Below are positions 36,201 to 40,329 of a stretch of 64,000 bases of DNA, piece after piece (position 1 is the stretch's first letter; every line of letters starts with the position of its first letter). The notes below the pieces were generated by a model. The model saw only the letters and a program-made list of their open reading frames with translations. It made no database searches and was not told the DNA's origin. A program made the translations under genes and the position numbers. The DNA comes from Cepaea nemoralis (taxonomy: Eukaryota; Mollusca; Gastropoda; Stylommatophora; Helicidae). The stretch spans positions 1-64,000 of the forward strand of contig JACEFZ010002052.1 in the NCBI GenBank assembly GCA_014155875.1. The letters are read 5' to 3'.

Positions 36201-37576
36201 TTGCTGGGTTAGAGGTTTGTAGCTGATGAGGTAACGGAGGTGGTGCAAAATTGGTTTAAGGTGAAAACTCAAAATATTTTTCCTAGAAAGCATCAGCAAA
36301 CTAGTGTACAGGTGGACCAAGTGTGTTGCCAGGCAGGGATACAGTGTGTTGCCAGGCAGGGGGACTATGTTGAGAAATAACACACACAAAATTTTGGATT
36401 CGCGAAATTATGAAAAAGTTATTCGCAAAAATCCTGTTACTTAATGACTTCCCTTTATCAAATGAAAAACACAAACAACAAAATGAGAATAGACACGATT
36501 TTCATCCACTCATAATTGGTGGTAATTCAATTCAGAACTCAGAATGAAGATGACATGGTCCTTCTCTTAAATGTTTCTAAACTATTAGCAGAGTTGATCC
36601 TGTCTGTCAAGAGACACAGTGAAAATCAAAATCATTTTCTGAACTTAAAAAGAAACCTGTAACAGCTGGAGTTTGAACCTGGGCCAATGTCTCAGCAAGC
36701 AAGCTCACTTAACTTACCACTTACCTCTGTACCACTGTGCCACTATAGCTTCTAGCCTAATATAAGTTTGTTTTTTGGGGGGGTTGCATATCCCTTACAG
36801 GACGTTGCAGTCAACATCAGCATTTTTCAGCTGCTGTTAATGTACTAGGCAAGATTACACTCAGTAGTTTGCCATTGCTTGTCTGAGCTGGCCGGCTCAC
36901 ATACCCCATAAGTTACCAATGCGGCGAGAGTCGCTACCGGTTCTCGCGCAAGTTACATTACTCACGATAATATACAGGATTACAGAGAAGACGTTATCCC
37001 CAGGAGACCGTATATAAGTTTACTAAAATTATTTGAATTTTGATCTTCAGACAAAAATATTTACTCAGTACAACACTGACTGACAACATTTATAAATCAT
37101 TCATGAAGCATCTAGCTGTTGGGTTGCATTAGTATTACGGCAGACAAAATAATTTATAGTCAGGTTGTAGCAATCATCAGGGTTCTCATCAGTTTTTATG
37201 CTGTTCTTGTCATGAAATGTTTTTGTCAAGTGGATTTTTTTTTCTGTTAAAGGTGTGACTATATTCATTCCTTCTAATAACCACTTCATTGTTTTGTTTT
37301 TTAAGACAAAAAAAAATACTAATCATTTTAATTGCTTGACTTGTCTCGAATTCTTTTTAATAAATTATTAAAAGTATTCAAAACGTCTCATCATTGCATC
37401 ATGCATCATTCTTATTCATTCAGTGTTGTTGACTGATTTCATGATTGAGTGCACTCAGTGCGAGTGTTCAGTTCACATTGACGTAGACATCTAACACACA
37501 CATACCCTTTTTTCAACTCATCAACAAACAGTGCTATTCTTTCCTTCAGATCGTTTGCCTTGTCGCCGTCGGGCAT
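3336..37576 (-). CDS. EIF2B2: Translation initiation factor eIF2B subunit beta (12 of about 13 coding exons; last exon outside window)
   Basis: eIF2B is the guanine-nucleotide exchange factor that recharges eIF2 with GTP in the cytosol. The beta subunit belongs to its regulatory core with alpha and delta. I joined 12 exons on the minus strand: 37506-37576, 29251-29337, 26443-26559, 24092-24140, 19640-19711, 18691-18740, 17075-17171, 16505-16567, 14511-14644, 9421-9481, 7148-7207 and 3336-3472. Every junction is GT-AG and all phases fit. They give about 332 codons, against about 351 for human. Family signatures in order are [69 protein letters not shown] and FDYVPPELI. Codon 333 is split at 3336, and about 23 conserved C-terminal residues are missing from the window. 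Introns are 0.5-8.2 kb and full of repeats, but no exon is disrupted, so the gene looks functional. Confidence 0.95.
3765..3935 (+). mobile_element. Short LINE 3' coding remnant
   Basis: An ORF fragment reads [20 protein letters not shown] then WREQVKGLY. It resembles the basic C-terminal tail found after the reverse transcriptase in RTE- and CR1-type LINEs. It has no domain of its own and is in decay, so the call is weak. Confidence 0.35.
4441..6152. repeat. 35-bp satellite, about 48 copies
   Basis: The unit contains gaaatctatcagaattatca and tatagtgcaagaga. Copies vary at a few positions (atagtg/ataatg, atctatc/atctata), and blocks of several variant units recur in the same order at about 5220-5480 and 5610-5880. 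This points to higher-order duplication. The 96-codon ORF at 4595-4885 is repeat-derived. Confidence 0.97.
6157..6890 (-). mobile_element. 5'-truncated LINE, 3' UTR only (same family as 31.3-35.5 kb)
   Basis: Read on the minus strand it starts at the very end of the LINE ORF (caggttgacatctaaaggtg). It continues through two copies of the 104-bp 3' UTR repeat and ends in the hairpin region and a (GAA)n tail seen as (TTC)n at 6158-6181. Truncation at the 5' side is the usual product of target-primed reverse transcription. Confidence 0.9.
6945..7095 (-). mobile_element. SINE family E copy (partial)
   Basis: Shares accaatcagcactcgatggg and ctgggatcccaggtcaatg with copies at 18825, 39650 and 46010. 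The family has a tRNA-like head in better copies. This one lacks the head. Confidence 0.7.
7148..7207 (-). CDS. EIF2B2: EIF2B2 coding exon 11
   Basis: 60 nt, phase 0 on both sides, acceptor CCACAG and donor GTAAGT. It encodes [20 protein letters not shown], matching the conserved VCAPMFKLSP region. Confidence 0.93.
7990..8092 (-). mobile_element. RTE-type LINE tail with (ATG)n end
   Basis: On the minus strand it reads [10 protein letters not shown] followed by a (TGA)n run (about 8011-8041). This is the same ending as the RTE-like tails at 28.4 kb ([12 protein letters not shown]) and 40.4 kb (DLQKDMNAYTTW). Only the extreme 3' end is present. Confidence 0.5.
8244..8388 (+). mobile_element. 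Short SINE B (145 bp) with target-site duplication
   Basis: Starts ccccgggaaggttaacccgg and ends in the stem atccgga/tccggat followed by a (AAG)n tail. It is flanked by the 12-bp duplication aaaagtatattt at 8232-8243 and 8389-8400. The body equals the last about 145 bp of the LINE at 31.3-35.5 kb. The 13968 copy starts at the same point, which argues for an independent SINE rather than chance truncation. Confidence 0.85.
8410..8997 (+). mobile_element. Repeat family C copy (588 bp) with 15-bp duplication
   Basis: Flanked by atatttaaatatatt at 8395-8409 and 8998-9012. It ends gaagttggaactgcga then a (CTAA)n tail. It shares long blocks with 19822-20485 (attatgcacagtgta; gtgtgatattcactggcaca). 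It has no long ORF and is likely a non-autonomous retroelement. It sits directly beside the SINE B copy, using an overlapping target. Confidence 0.85.
9189..9231. repeat. Poly-C / poly-A tract
   Basis: A run of about 28 C followed by an A-rich run. Similar C-then-A runs end a family D SINE at 23873-23898. Confidence 0.95.
9421..9481 (-). CDS. EIF2B2: EIF2B2 coding exon 10
   Basis: 61 nt, acceptor TCTCAG and donor GTGAGT. It encodes [20 protein letters not shown], the counterpart of the LRAVTGTHTLALAAKHH block known in the family. Confidence 0.92.
10406..11109. mobile_element. piggyBac-like MITE (about 700 bp)
   Basis: Terminal inverted repeats ccctttacaggg(tgga) at 10411 and (tctg)ccctgtaaaggg at the right end are bounded by TTAA (10406-10409 and 11106-11109). 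TTAA targets with CCC...GGG termini are the hallmark of piggyBac. One extra A lies between the left TTAA and the repeat. The interior is richer in CpG than its surroundings. It has a short acidic reading frame ([20 protein letters not shown]) like the N-terminus of piggyBac transposases, then stops, so it is non-autonomous. Confidence 0.82.
11594..12623. repeat. Tandem duplication of a 340-bp segment, first copy carrying an insertion
   Basis: Unit 1 is 11594-12280 without the family G insertion. Unit 2 is 12281-12623. They match almost base for base (for example ccatgatcactaacaaccta in both). The second unit keeps the uninterrupted target at 12560-12572. Confidence 0.92.
11881..12216 (+). mobile_element. 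Repeat family G copy (336 bp) with 13-bp duplication
   Basis: Starts gggacgcagaggtgtttcca and ends in (AAGC)n. It is flanked by caccacagtaagt at 11868-11880 and 12217-12229. The empty site survives in the neighbouring duplicate. A second copy lies inverted at 24869-25203. No tRNA-like A or B box was recognised. Confidence 0.92.
12745..12965 (+). mobile_element. SINE-like repeat (tRNA-like head)
   Basis: Begins with gtggcatagtggtcagtgaa, resembling a Pol III A box, then a degenerate B-box region and a non-coding body. No second full copy was recognised here, so the assignment is tentative. Confidence 0.35.
13258..13664. repeat. 37-bp satellite, 11 copies
   Basis: Unit blocks are tactgccataactttggaac and cccagtaacacagtgac. 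Copies are near-identical. The minus-strand 63-codon ORF across it is repeat-derived. Confidence 0.97.
13665..13890 (+). mobile_element. SINE family E copy
   Basis: tRNA-like head (ctagcatggctgcctgccag), then the family body with gggtaccaggacattttctg, and the closing block gccacatacccaatatgcct. Oriented plus. It directly abuts the 37-bp satellite. Confidence 0.7.
13968..14103 (+). mobile_element. Short SINE B copy with target-site duplication
   Basis: Starts accaggaaggttaacccggt and ends in a decayed hairpin and gaagaa tail. It is flanked by agtaacagcaac (13956-13967) and agtaacaacaac (14104-14115), one mismatch. It starts at the same point as the 8244 copy. Confidence 0.82.
14511..14644 (-). 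CDS. EIF2B2: EIF2B2 coding exon 9
   Basis: 134 nt, acceptor CCAAG and donor GTATGA. It begins [20 protein letters not shown] and contains the conserved [19 protein letters not shown] block. Confidence 0.95.
14865..15660 (+). mobile_element. RTE-type LINE endonuclease remnant split by a SINE
   Basis: Before the SINE it reads [14 protein letters not shown]. After it come [11 protein letters not shown], a stop, IIRGDFNT, and later [11 protein letters not shown]. These correspond to the catalytic-domain motifs VYAPT, GDFNA and IDYI of apurinic-type endonucleases in RTE LINEs. Multiple stops show long decay. The SINE at 14923-15158 is nested in it. Confidence 0.75.
14923..15158 (-). mobile_element. 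tRNA-derived SINE with perfect 13-bp target duplication
   Basis: On the minus strand it opens GAGGAGCGGCTGGCTGAGTG. The Pol III A box TGGCTGAGTGG is at 15148-15138 and the B box GGTTCGATCCC at 15105-15095, with tRNA-like spacing. A non-tRNA body and a short tandem AAATGACAGTTTT tail follow. The duplication agtgaagttttta flanks it (14910-14922 and 15159-15171). Confidence 0.95.
15690..15925 (+). mobile_element. SINE family D copy
   Basis: Family blocks: ctccctggtgaaggtgtta, agaaagcaatggcaaactac and gctgaaaaatgctggtgttg, ending at a C/A-rich tail. Other copies are at 23690, 28885, 36775, 37975, 54795, 57660 and 59011. The 57.7 kb copy keeps a B-box-like ggttcgagtcg, so the family is probably Pol III derived. 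Confidence 0.8.
16505..16567 (-). CDS. EIF2B2: EIF2B2 coding exon 8
   Basis: 63 nt, phase 0 on both sides, acceptor TCTAG and donor GTGAGT. It encodes [14 protein letters not shown], with the family's (V/S)EGAPFYQ strand and loop. Confidence 0.95.
17075..17171 (-). CDS. EIF2B2: EIF2B2 coding exon 7
   Basis: 97 nt, acceptor TGTAG and donor GTAATG. It encodes [20 protein letters not shown] and then [12 protein letters not shown], the start of the Rossmann-like domain shared by eIF2B alpha, beta and delta. Confidence 0.95.
17277..18002 (-). mobile_element. Solo LTR (726 bp)
   Basis: The segment begins tgtca and ends tgaca (TG...CA with 5-base inverted ends). On the minus strand AATAAA is present (17359-17354) about 80 bp before the 3' end, as in the R region of an LTR. 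The upstream part holds imperfect GGACATAG-type repeats like enhancer repeats. Flanks are ttatt and atatt, a 5-bp duplication with one mismatch. No internal retrotransposon coding region remains, which suggests LTR-LTR recombination. It lies in an EIF2B2 intron in the same orientation as the gene. Confidence 0.7.
18010..18275 (+). mobile_element. SINE family E copy, near full length
   Basis: tRNA-like head with ctggctaatatccttgcctg and gggatcgaatt. The body reads gtacaaggaaatatcctgga, and the ending aaaatatggggctaacgcgc then acgtgcctcatgg. It is inserted a few bases from the solo LTR. Confidence 0.75.
18691..18740 (-). CDS. EIF2B2: EIF2B2 coding exon 6
   Basis: 50 nt, acceptor CTGCAG and donor GTAAGT. 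It encodes [16 protein letters not shown], matching the helix before the nucleotide-fold domain. Confidence 0.9.
18825..18985 (-). mobile_element. SINE family E copy, partial
   Basis: Shares tagaccaatcggcacttgag and ccaggtacctattttagact with the family. It continues into ctcttacgacatgcaggtag, a block also present in reverse at about 8450-8475. Confidence 0.6.
19640..19711 (-). CDS. EIF2B2: EIF2B2 coding exon 5
   Basis: 72 nt, phase 0 on both sides, acceptor AACAG and donor GTATCA. It encodes an acidic linker ([18 protein letters not shown]), typical of the low-complexity loop of this subunit. Confidence 0.85.
19822..20485 (+). mobile_element. Repeat family C copy (664 bp) with 10-bp duplication
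   Basis: Flanked by gaaagaaatt at 19812-19821 and 20486-20495. It ends in gaagttggaactgcgacc plus a (CTAA)n tail as in 8410-8997. It contains ccctgcggaaagagactgag, shared with 28840 and, in reverse, 47580. ORFs on both strands are short and overlapping, so none is accepted. Confidence 0.85.
20545..23000 (+). mobile_element. SINE family E copy split by a 2.1-kb satellite
   Basis: The head (20545-20740: ggctagcaagcttgcctgct; cccaggtcaaccaaatgaga) and the tail (about 22900-22995: tactgaccagatcactcata; ttagcaccatatacctgata) belong to one family E SINE. The satellite at 20757-22840 lies between them. Confidence 0.7.
20757..22840. repeat. 53-bp satellite, about 39 copies
   Basis: The unit contains aaatcagagacagatgaata and atatgggggagaacatggag. 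Variant positions (ggaggg/gtgggg, agatga/aggtga) are patterned in runs. The array is inside a SINE E copy and probably expanded from it. Confidence 0.97.
23005..23545. other. Non-coding intron sequence, nothing recognised
   Basis: AT-rich, with a (TC)n run at about 23033-23052. No exon or repeat family was identified. Confidence 0.5.
23690..23898 (+). mobile_element. SINE family D copy with poly-C/poly-A end
   Basis: Shares gaaacacagctgcgtgagat and agaaagcaatggcaaactac with the family. It ends with about 17 C followed by 9 A. Confidence 0.8.
23899..24065 (-). mobile_element. SINE family E copy, partial
   Basis: Shares ttctggtgccaattttaggc and cgggtcaacctgagagctca. The tRNA-like head appears in reverse near 24010-24050 (gggattcaaacacatgacca). 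It lies just outside EIF2B2 exon 4. Confidence 0.65.
24092..24140 (-). CDS. EIF2B2: EIF2B2 coding exon 4
   Basis: 49 nt, acceptor CATAG and donor GTAATT. It encodes the variable linker [16 protein letters not shown]. Its identity rests mainly on phase continuity with exons 3 and 5. Confidence 0.8.
24180..24858. other. Non-coding intron sequence, nothing recognised
   Basis: No ORF, repeat family or tandem structure could be supported. Confidence 0.5.
24869..25203 (-). mobile_element. Repeat family G copy (335 bp) with 10-bp duplication
   Basis: Inverted copy of 11881-12216, flanked by gttattttgt at 24859-24868 and 25204-25213. Its (GCTT)n tail is at the low-coordinate end. A 61- to 81-codon open stretch is present in both copies but is not conserved as protein, so it is not called. 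Confidence 0.92.
25302..25560 (+). mobile_element. SINE family F copy
   Basis: Head acatctggtacgctgattca with B-box-like agattcaactcctacacc. The body has cttggggatgtaaattacaa and gggtttgcctgatggtgaag. It ends near gagttcaaagcgagcgggca and a poly-A run. The same element lies inverted at 29455-29735, where the B box reads gcggttcaaccc on the minus strand. Confidence 0.8.
25802..25924. other. Long near-perfect hairpin (about 123 nt)
   Basis: Left arm 25802-25854 and right arm 25871-25924 are inverted complements over about 53 bases with roughly 8 mismatches, mostly transitions that G-U pairs could bridge. The core actactgg...gctgatcgtattcc is matched on both arms. The loop is about 16 nt. It could be a tiny foldback MITE or an RNA hairpin such as a microRNA precursor. 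Confidence 0.8.
26443..26559 (-). CDS. EIF2B2: EIF2B2 coding exon 3
   Basis: 117 nt, acceptor TTAG and donor GTATAA. It contains [20 protein letters not shown], one of the most conserved blocks of the subunit. Confidence 0.95.
27000..27325 (-). mobile_element. RTE/L1-like LINE tail remnant
   Basis: Minus strand reads [20 protein letters not shown] then [15 protein letters not shown], the basic GHV(M/I)RR...EGKR.RGR segment found after the reverse transcriptase in many LINEs. It is frameshifted beyond this. Confidence 0.6.
27605..28200. other. Non-coding intron sequence, nothing firmly recognised
   Basis: Weak similarity between 26130-26260 and 27460-27590 (tctctccatgtgtttttaggt) suggests an old repeat nearby. 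Nothing is callable in this stretch. Confidence 0.4.
28215..28465 (+). mobile_element. RTE-type LINE 3' end with (GAT)n tail
   Basis: Reads [20 protein letters not shown] and [17 protein letters not shown], then a stop followed by gatgatgatgatgg. Ending in a trinucleotide run just after the ORF is usual for RTE elements. Confidence 0.7.
28477..28580 (-). mobile_element. Old SINE B copy
   Basis: Shares tgtttacagcagagctgcaa and ttgttaactgggttagcctt with SINE B in reverse. It starts at the same ggaaggttaaccc point as the younger copies. It is inserted next to the RTE (GAT)n tail. Confidence 0.7.
28740..29130 (+). mobile_element. Family C core joined to a SINE family D copy
   Basis: 28740-28880 matches the middle of family C (gccctgcggaaagagacag; catatgggataaaacccggt). 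From about 28885 the sequence is family D (ctccctggtgaaggtgttca; agaaagcaatagcaaactac). This is either a chimaera or a D insertion into C. Confidence 0.7.
29251..29337 (-). CDS. EIF2B2: EIF2B2 coding exon 2
   Basis: 87 nt between an AACAG acceptor and a GTATGT donor. It reads [20 protein letters not shown] and on to FTSAR with phases 2-in and 2-out, matching exons 1 and 3. Confidence 0.9.
29455..29735 (-). mobile_element. SINE family F copy
   Basis: Inverted relative of 25302-25560, sharing tacttgtaatttacatcccc and atcaggcaaacccactacaa. Confidence 0.8.
29975..30745 (+). mobile_element. Decayed RTE-type LINE reverse transcriptase
   Basis: Frameshifted fragments read [20 protein letters not shown], then KSPGGDDIS-like and [12 protein letters not shown], then LPPKKEI-like sequence. 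These follow the order of the N-terminal half of an RTE reverse transcriptase (KSPG.D.IPAEL, then IWKTG.WP..W). Many stops. Confidence 0.6.
30745..30955. repeat. Inverted repeat with LINE-derived arms
   Basis: cactgatgtcgtcaatccat at 30762 is matched by its complement atggattgacgacatcagtg at about 30905-30924. Arms of about 50 nt include T- and A-runs and atcgatag/ctaatcga edges. The codons [11 protein letters not shown] appear on both strands. Confidence 0.8.
31264..31340 (+). promoter_or_regulatory. Candidate HDV-like ribozyme at LINE 5' end
   Basis: Nested helices can be drawn: CCCCTCT (31264-31270) with AGAGGGG (31295-31301), 7 bp; ACCT (31282-31285) with AGGT (31291-31294); GCCGT (31271-31275) with ACGGT (31336-31340); CTTG (31302-31305) with CAAG (31322-31325). 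This order and the 7-bp first helix fit the double-pseudoknot plan of HDV ribozymes, which are known at the 5' ends of some RTE and R2 LINEs. Self-cleavage is inferred, not shown. Confidence 0.4.
31637..34753 (+). CDS. LINE ORF2-like protein: reverse transcriptase and RNase H, 1038 aa
   Basis: An intact ORF. Residues about 30-55 keep the start of an apurinic-type endonuclease ([12 protein letters not shown]). The sequence then jumps to the linker before [12 protein letters not shown] (about 92-104), so the endonuclease core is missing in frame when compared with the 44-45 kb copy. Reverse transcriptase spans about 255-530 with [51 protein letters not shown] and the catalytic FADDLAIW (about 479). 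RNase H spans about 776-905 with YTDGSAKN, E in [14 protein letters not shown] and [19 protein letters not shown]-terminal CxC...H...C knuckle is at about 979-1000. The start codon is the first ATG of the open frame; the true start may differ. Without the endonuclease it should not nick target DNA itself. Confidence 0.92.
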   Translation: MTTGGHLPLCCGVKAQRSRLRAIDQIPRTLNILQWNAEGVYNKKESLTQRLHKDRTLTDKYCENINTRYGNMKQMVESLNRAIIQAATDSIPRGARKNYKPYWTEELQSLEDKVEDARKTAEREQTIEANISLKAISAKYKRTVNQTTRDCWREKTENLNFDRDGNKLWKLVKAMNNEGPRNKQITIKQGNALLTGKKAANALMEHYASANHIDITTEQKRAIKDKQIHHSNTETAAEYMMANLTMEEMEQAMNTLKKKKSPGKDGITNEMLIGLGTKAKKKLLGVLNYSWKRGIVLQAWKEAILIPVPKKGKDLEEPNGYRPISLLSCVGKLMERIINGRLTWHLEENKLLTPHQAGFRKYRSTEDQITYTAQEIEDAFQEKKHKLAVWIDLEKAFDKVWKEGLKVKLQNMHVCGKMYKWISHYLENRTARTKVQGQTSKMMLLEQGVPQGGVLSLTLFLAYINDITENFPARVHTSSFADDLAIWTSEEYIGTANSRIQQALLALEDWSKSWLVKISEEKTTCTVFSLSNKTQQPKLVLNGKILRHKENPNYLGVTFDRRLTWKTQVEKNRTRARQRMAIMKKLAGTTWGADEKVLKKLYTGRVRPVLEYGIAAWATAAKSNFNKISRVQNQGMRIITGSLKTTPINELEKITCLQPMQDRRDSRAQQQAEKFRRLTDHPMYNRFNGFGKGRLKRSNFVETAKRKIRADPILNISTVKPIYYAHNFPAWRQQQLPEMIENIPGIEKKNTQHETERREITLNYIKEHYPSSNWTHAYTDGSAKNSIENGGGGILLNLKNGVKKTHSVATGKFSSNFKAEVEALKTAAEMLLMEENKEKQIAIFTDAKSAVSILKSNNSTEIADLRAALHGLSQKSKKVVIQWIPSHCSIPGNEEADRLAKEGGRLPQPDIDITYNEAKRLIKSTYKTKWESEHPGHQKDDAYYKLDRREQVAIFRLRTGHNRLKYHLFNKLKIGDTDECNCQTGKMTAKHLLQDCPIYAEQRKIFWPTPASFEDKLYGDINKLKLTAAYFNYIQVDI
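34831..35142 (+). repeat. 104-bp tandem repeat in LINE 3' UTR, three copies
   Basis: Copies start at 34831, 34935 and 35039 (aaatggaatattgct...ggcacg). The truncated relatives at 6157-6890 and 61489-62282 have about two and about three to four copies, so the number varies between insertions. Confidence 0.93.
35600..35642. mobile_element. Possible hAT-type terminal inverted repeat
   Basis: aaaaaaggttgagaaccactg matches the common end of hAT elements (CAG.GGTTCTCAACC in reverse). The partner end was not found nearby, so this is probably one end of a broken element. Confidence 0.35.
35745..36395 (+). pseudogene. Mariner-family transposase pseudogene
   Basis: Frameshifted fragments in family order: [12 protein letters not shown] (N-terminal helix-turn-helix region), [17 protein letters not shown], then [10 protein letters not shown] in place of the catalytic HDNARPH motif, then [26 protein letters not shown] and VVQNWFKV. 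The last Asp of the D,D34D triad (YSPD) is kept; the middle one is altered. There are several stops and an 18-bp duplication of tgttgccaggcaggg at about 36330-36362. It cannot encode a transposase. No terminal inverted repeats were confirmed. Confidence 0.85.
36775..37015 (-). mobile_element. SINE family D copy
   Basis: Reverse copy with tcagtagtttgccattgctt, catcagcatttttcagctgc and a G-run (tail) at its 3' end (36777-36784). It lies about 490 bp downstream of EIF2B2 exon 1. Confidence 0.8.
37506..37576 (-). CDS. EIF2B2: EIF2B2 coding exon 1 with start codon
   Basis: ATG is at 37576-37574. The exon encodes [20 protein letters not shown] and three more residues, then donor GTATGT, ending in phase 2. 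It resembles the amphipathic N-terminal start of eIF2B beta. No upstream in-frame ATG was seen in the 40 bases before it. The promoter and 5' UTR are not recognisable. Confidence 0.9.
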
Positions 37577-37974
37577 TTTACAGACAGTTATCTACAATTA
37601 TAATAGCTAATAATACTAGTCTTTCAATCAATGCGACCGTTGTGTTGCCTCGCGTTAGTCAGATTGTTATTAACGGATATCATGATTTATCCGAGGGACC
37701 TGTTATTATTTTTAATGTTTAATAGTAATCACTTGTGCAAATTACCTAACATGTTTGTAATTTATTTAAAATAGTTACATAGAAAATTTAATAATTACGA
37801 TAAATAGATATGTTAAATGTTTGTGTTAATTATTACTATTTCAATATTTGCGTGTAGTCTCGTATTTCTAGTTATTAACTGCTCCCAAACAAGAATAGCA
37901 ACTCCTTGGGAAAAGTCAAATTATCTTTTCTTGAGACGCCGGTACATGAGAAACTTTACATAAATCAACGATTT
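37577..37974 (-). other. Upstream region of EIF2B2
   Basis: Expected to hold the 5' UTR and promoter of EIF2B2. No clear TATA box or initiator was chosen. CpGs are a little more frequent near 37640-37660 than in the flanks. Beyond 37730 it is AT-rich with nothing recognised. Confidence 0.35.
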
Positions 37975-38210
37975 TTTTACAGGACATCGCTGTCAACATA
38001 AGCATTTTACCGCTGTTGTTGATGTCTTGGCAAGACTACGCTCAGTAGTTTGCCATTGCTTTCTGGGCGATCGGCTCATAACCCCCGTAAGTAACCAACC
38101 CGACGCGATCCGCTACCGAATCTCGCTCAGCTGCGTTACCCTACGTGGATATACGGTAATACGGAGAAAGTCAATAACGCCTTCTCTATGGAGACCGGCA
38201 AATCAACGAA
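37975..38210 (-). mobile_element. SINE family D copy upstream of EIF2B2
   Basis: Shares tcagtagtttgccattgctt, gatgtcttggcaagactacg and acaggacatcgctgtcaaca. It lies within 400-640 bp of the EIF2B2 start codon. Confidence 0.8.
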
Positions 38211-38309
38211 TAAAAGAAGTATACTTAGCCAGCTTTGTCAGCACAGACACTGATATAATTACATAGGCTACACAAGCAAGCAACTTAGTTGATGTAATAT
38301 ACGATGAAA

Positions 38310-38715
38310 TCATAACATCCAACCTGTGCTGATGTATGACAGTGAATCTTGGATAAGAACCAAATTAAGATCTTCGAGGCAACTGAGATTGCTTTCGGAG
38401 ACGATTTTACAAATACCTTGACGGTACAAGTAACTAACAAAGAATGCCTAGAAGAGGCTATCGAAAGTAGGACATTATATATAACTATAAAAAGCGACTT
38501 ATTTTGTCATATAATAAGAAGAGAGACTTTGGAGAACATTGCGACAACTAGAAAGATCAGTTGTAGGAGAGACAGGTTGAGATCTAGACAAAATTATGTT
38601 TGATGATTACATAAAGTCATAAAGGAATGTCATCAACAGAACAGGTCCAGAATACAAGGGGCCGATATCTATGGATAGACATGAACGACTCCACTTGGCA
38701 AGTCACGTAACAATG
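38310..38715 (+). mobile_element. RTE-type LINE C-terminal remnant
   Basis: Frameshifted text reads YDSESWI-like, TNKECLEEAI, then RRETLENIATTRKI and a final HERLHLAS-like segment. It is the same order as the 28.2 kb tail but older. Confidence 0.55.
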
Positions 38716-38919
38716 AAGATATCCACATTTCCAGGGTCCTAATTAGATGTTCAAATTGCATGTTCATTGTCCACGTTTCTGCACATAACATATGACTCGT
38801 AGCATATACAGTAGCATACGTTTAAAAACAGGTAAGCACATGGCTCTTTTAACACATCCTGAATCGTACTGGGTTAGTTAATATATTGGGGTACCATCCT
38901 TGCACTACGTACAAGTCCA

Positions 38920-39275
38920 TAGGTGCTCAGATCCTCCCTCCCCAATATATGCATCAGCGCCCAGGCTAATAGTACCAGTTCTATGTTGGTTGACGAGGCG
39001 CTCTCATTCTCCCAAAGTGCCTCTAGTGTCTGGCCGTGCCAGTTCTAACGTCCAAGTCTCTGTCCTCATTCGGGACAACAAAGTGAATTCACTGGCGTCA
39101 AAGTCCTTCGCTCTCGCCATCTCTCTAACGGCATTAATAACCTCGGCTCGATCCATAGACTTGCCATCTGCAGGGAATGCAGAGCCAGCAAGTTTAATAG
39201 CCCATTCATTTCCCTCAACTCCCGCATGTCTCGGAACGCAGATGACTCTACGTACAAAATACCGCCGCGGCGTTT
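38920..39275 (-). mobile_element. RNase H fragment of a LINE
   Basis: Minus strand reads VICVPRHAGVEGNEWAIKLA then GSAFPADGKSMDRAEVINAV. This is the C-terminal RNase H motif (PGHAGV.GNE.AD.LAG) of a retroelement, with Asp replaced. Stops follow. Confidence 0.65.
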
Positions 39276-39292
39276 CAGTACATTGTCTATGT

Positions 39293-39545
39293 ATTGATTG
39301 ATTGATTGATTGATTGATTTAGGAACCGACATCACAGCATTCGGGGCATTCCCATAAGCACTCCGTTCCCATCCTCAGCAGCCAGCAAAGAGTCTCAACG
39401 CTAATAGTACCAGTAGCAATCTGATTATATGTCCATCTCGCCTTTCCTCTGAGCGTCGATCGTCAGCCAGATCCCTTCGTCACCCCTCCCTGTCGCATTC
39501 TTGCCAGACCATGGTTGTCTGTGTAGAGAACTTGCCTAGACCTTT
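39293..39545 (-). mobile_element. LINE 3' end with (AATC)n tail
   Basis: On the minus strand the coding end GTISVETLCWLL...WECPECCDVGS is followed by a stop and (AATC)n, seen as gattgattgattgatt at 39293-39318. Same family as 40078, 46966 and 57196. Confidence 0.75.
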
Positions 39546-39649
39546 CGGAGCATGCTAATTGAATCACTTAGTACAGAAACGTTAGTGTACTTCTGTAATT
39601 TCATATGTGGAGCACGCAGACCCTTTAAGAAGAAGAACGTCGCATACAT

Positions 39650-39900
39650 TATGGCACGGCCCTTATGGGTATATGGTGCTGGTCCCATACATCCGACCGG
39701 CACTCGATGGATAACATGATCAATAGTACGCTGGCCGCCTTTACTACCATGATATTTCCTGGTACCATTTTTGGCTGGATTGACTTGGAAGTCCAGGTCA
39801 GTCATTGTTCTTTAATCCAGCCTCGATGGGAGAACTTACGACCCAGCTAGAAATCGTGCTAACTACCCGTACTTTCGCGGCCTCCAGTAACACACGTGAC
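39650..39900 (-). mobile_element. SINE family E copy
   Basis: Shares gaccggcactcgatggataa and tttcctggtaccatttttgg. The reversed head keeps tagttagcacgatttctagc, an A-box-like segment. Confidence 0.75.
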
Positions 39901-40077
39901 ATTTGAATTTTCTTATTTTTCATTTATTGTTTCAGCTACAAAAATCTTTATCTTTAAGAGTCAGACCCTTTTAAGAACGTCGCTCTCCTTATGGCACGAC
40001 CCGCGACAAATATTAAACCCTTGGCCGATTCACATGTCTCATGCATTTTCATGTCCATGTTTCTTCATGCCTCATGC

Positions 40078-40215
40078 ATTGATTGATTGATTGATTTAGG
40101 AATCGACATCACGGCATTCGGGGCATTCCCATAAGTGCTCCGTCCCCATCCTCAGCAGCCAGCGAAGAGTTCCAACACTAATAGTACCAGTAGCAATCTG
40201 ATTATAAGTCCATGC
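40078..40215 (-). mobile_element. LINE 3' end fragment with (AATC)n tail
   Basis: Contains ggaatcgacatcacggcatt and gcagccagcgaagagttcca as in the 39293 and 46966 copies, with the tail at 40078-40097. Confidence 0.75.
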
Positions 40216-40329
40216 ATTTTCATGTTCAATGTTCTTTAATGTCCGGTGTCCATCATCGTCGTCTGCCTCTTCTTGTGAAAGGGTCAATAGTTCACATCTG
40301 TATGTTGCCGCATGAAGATCACAACTGCT

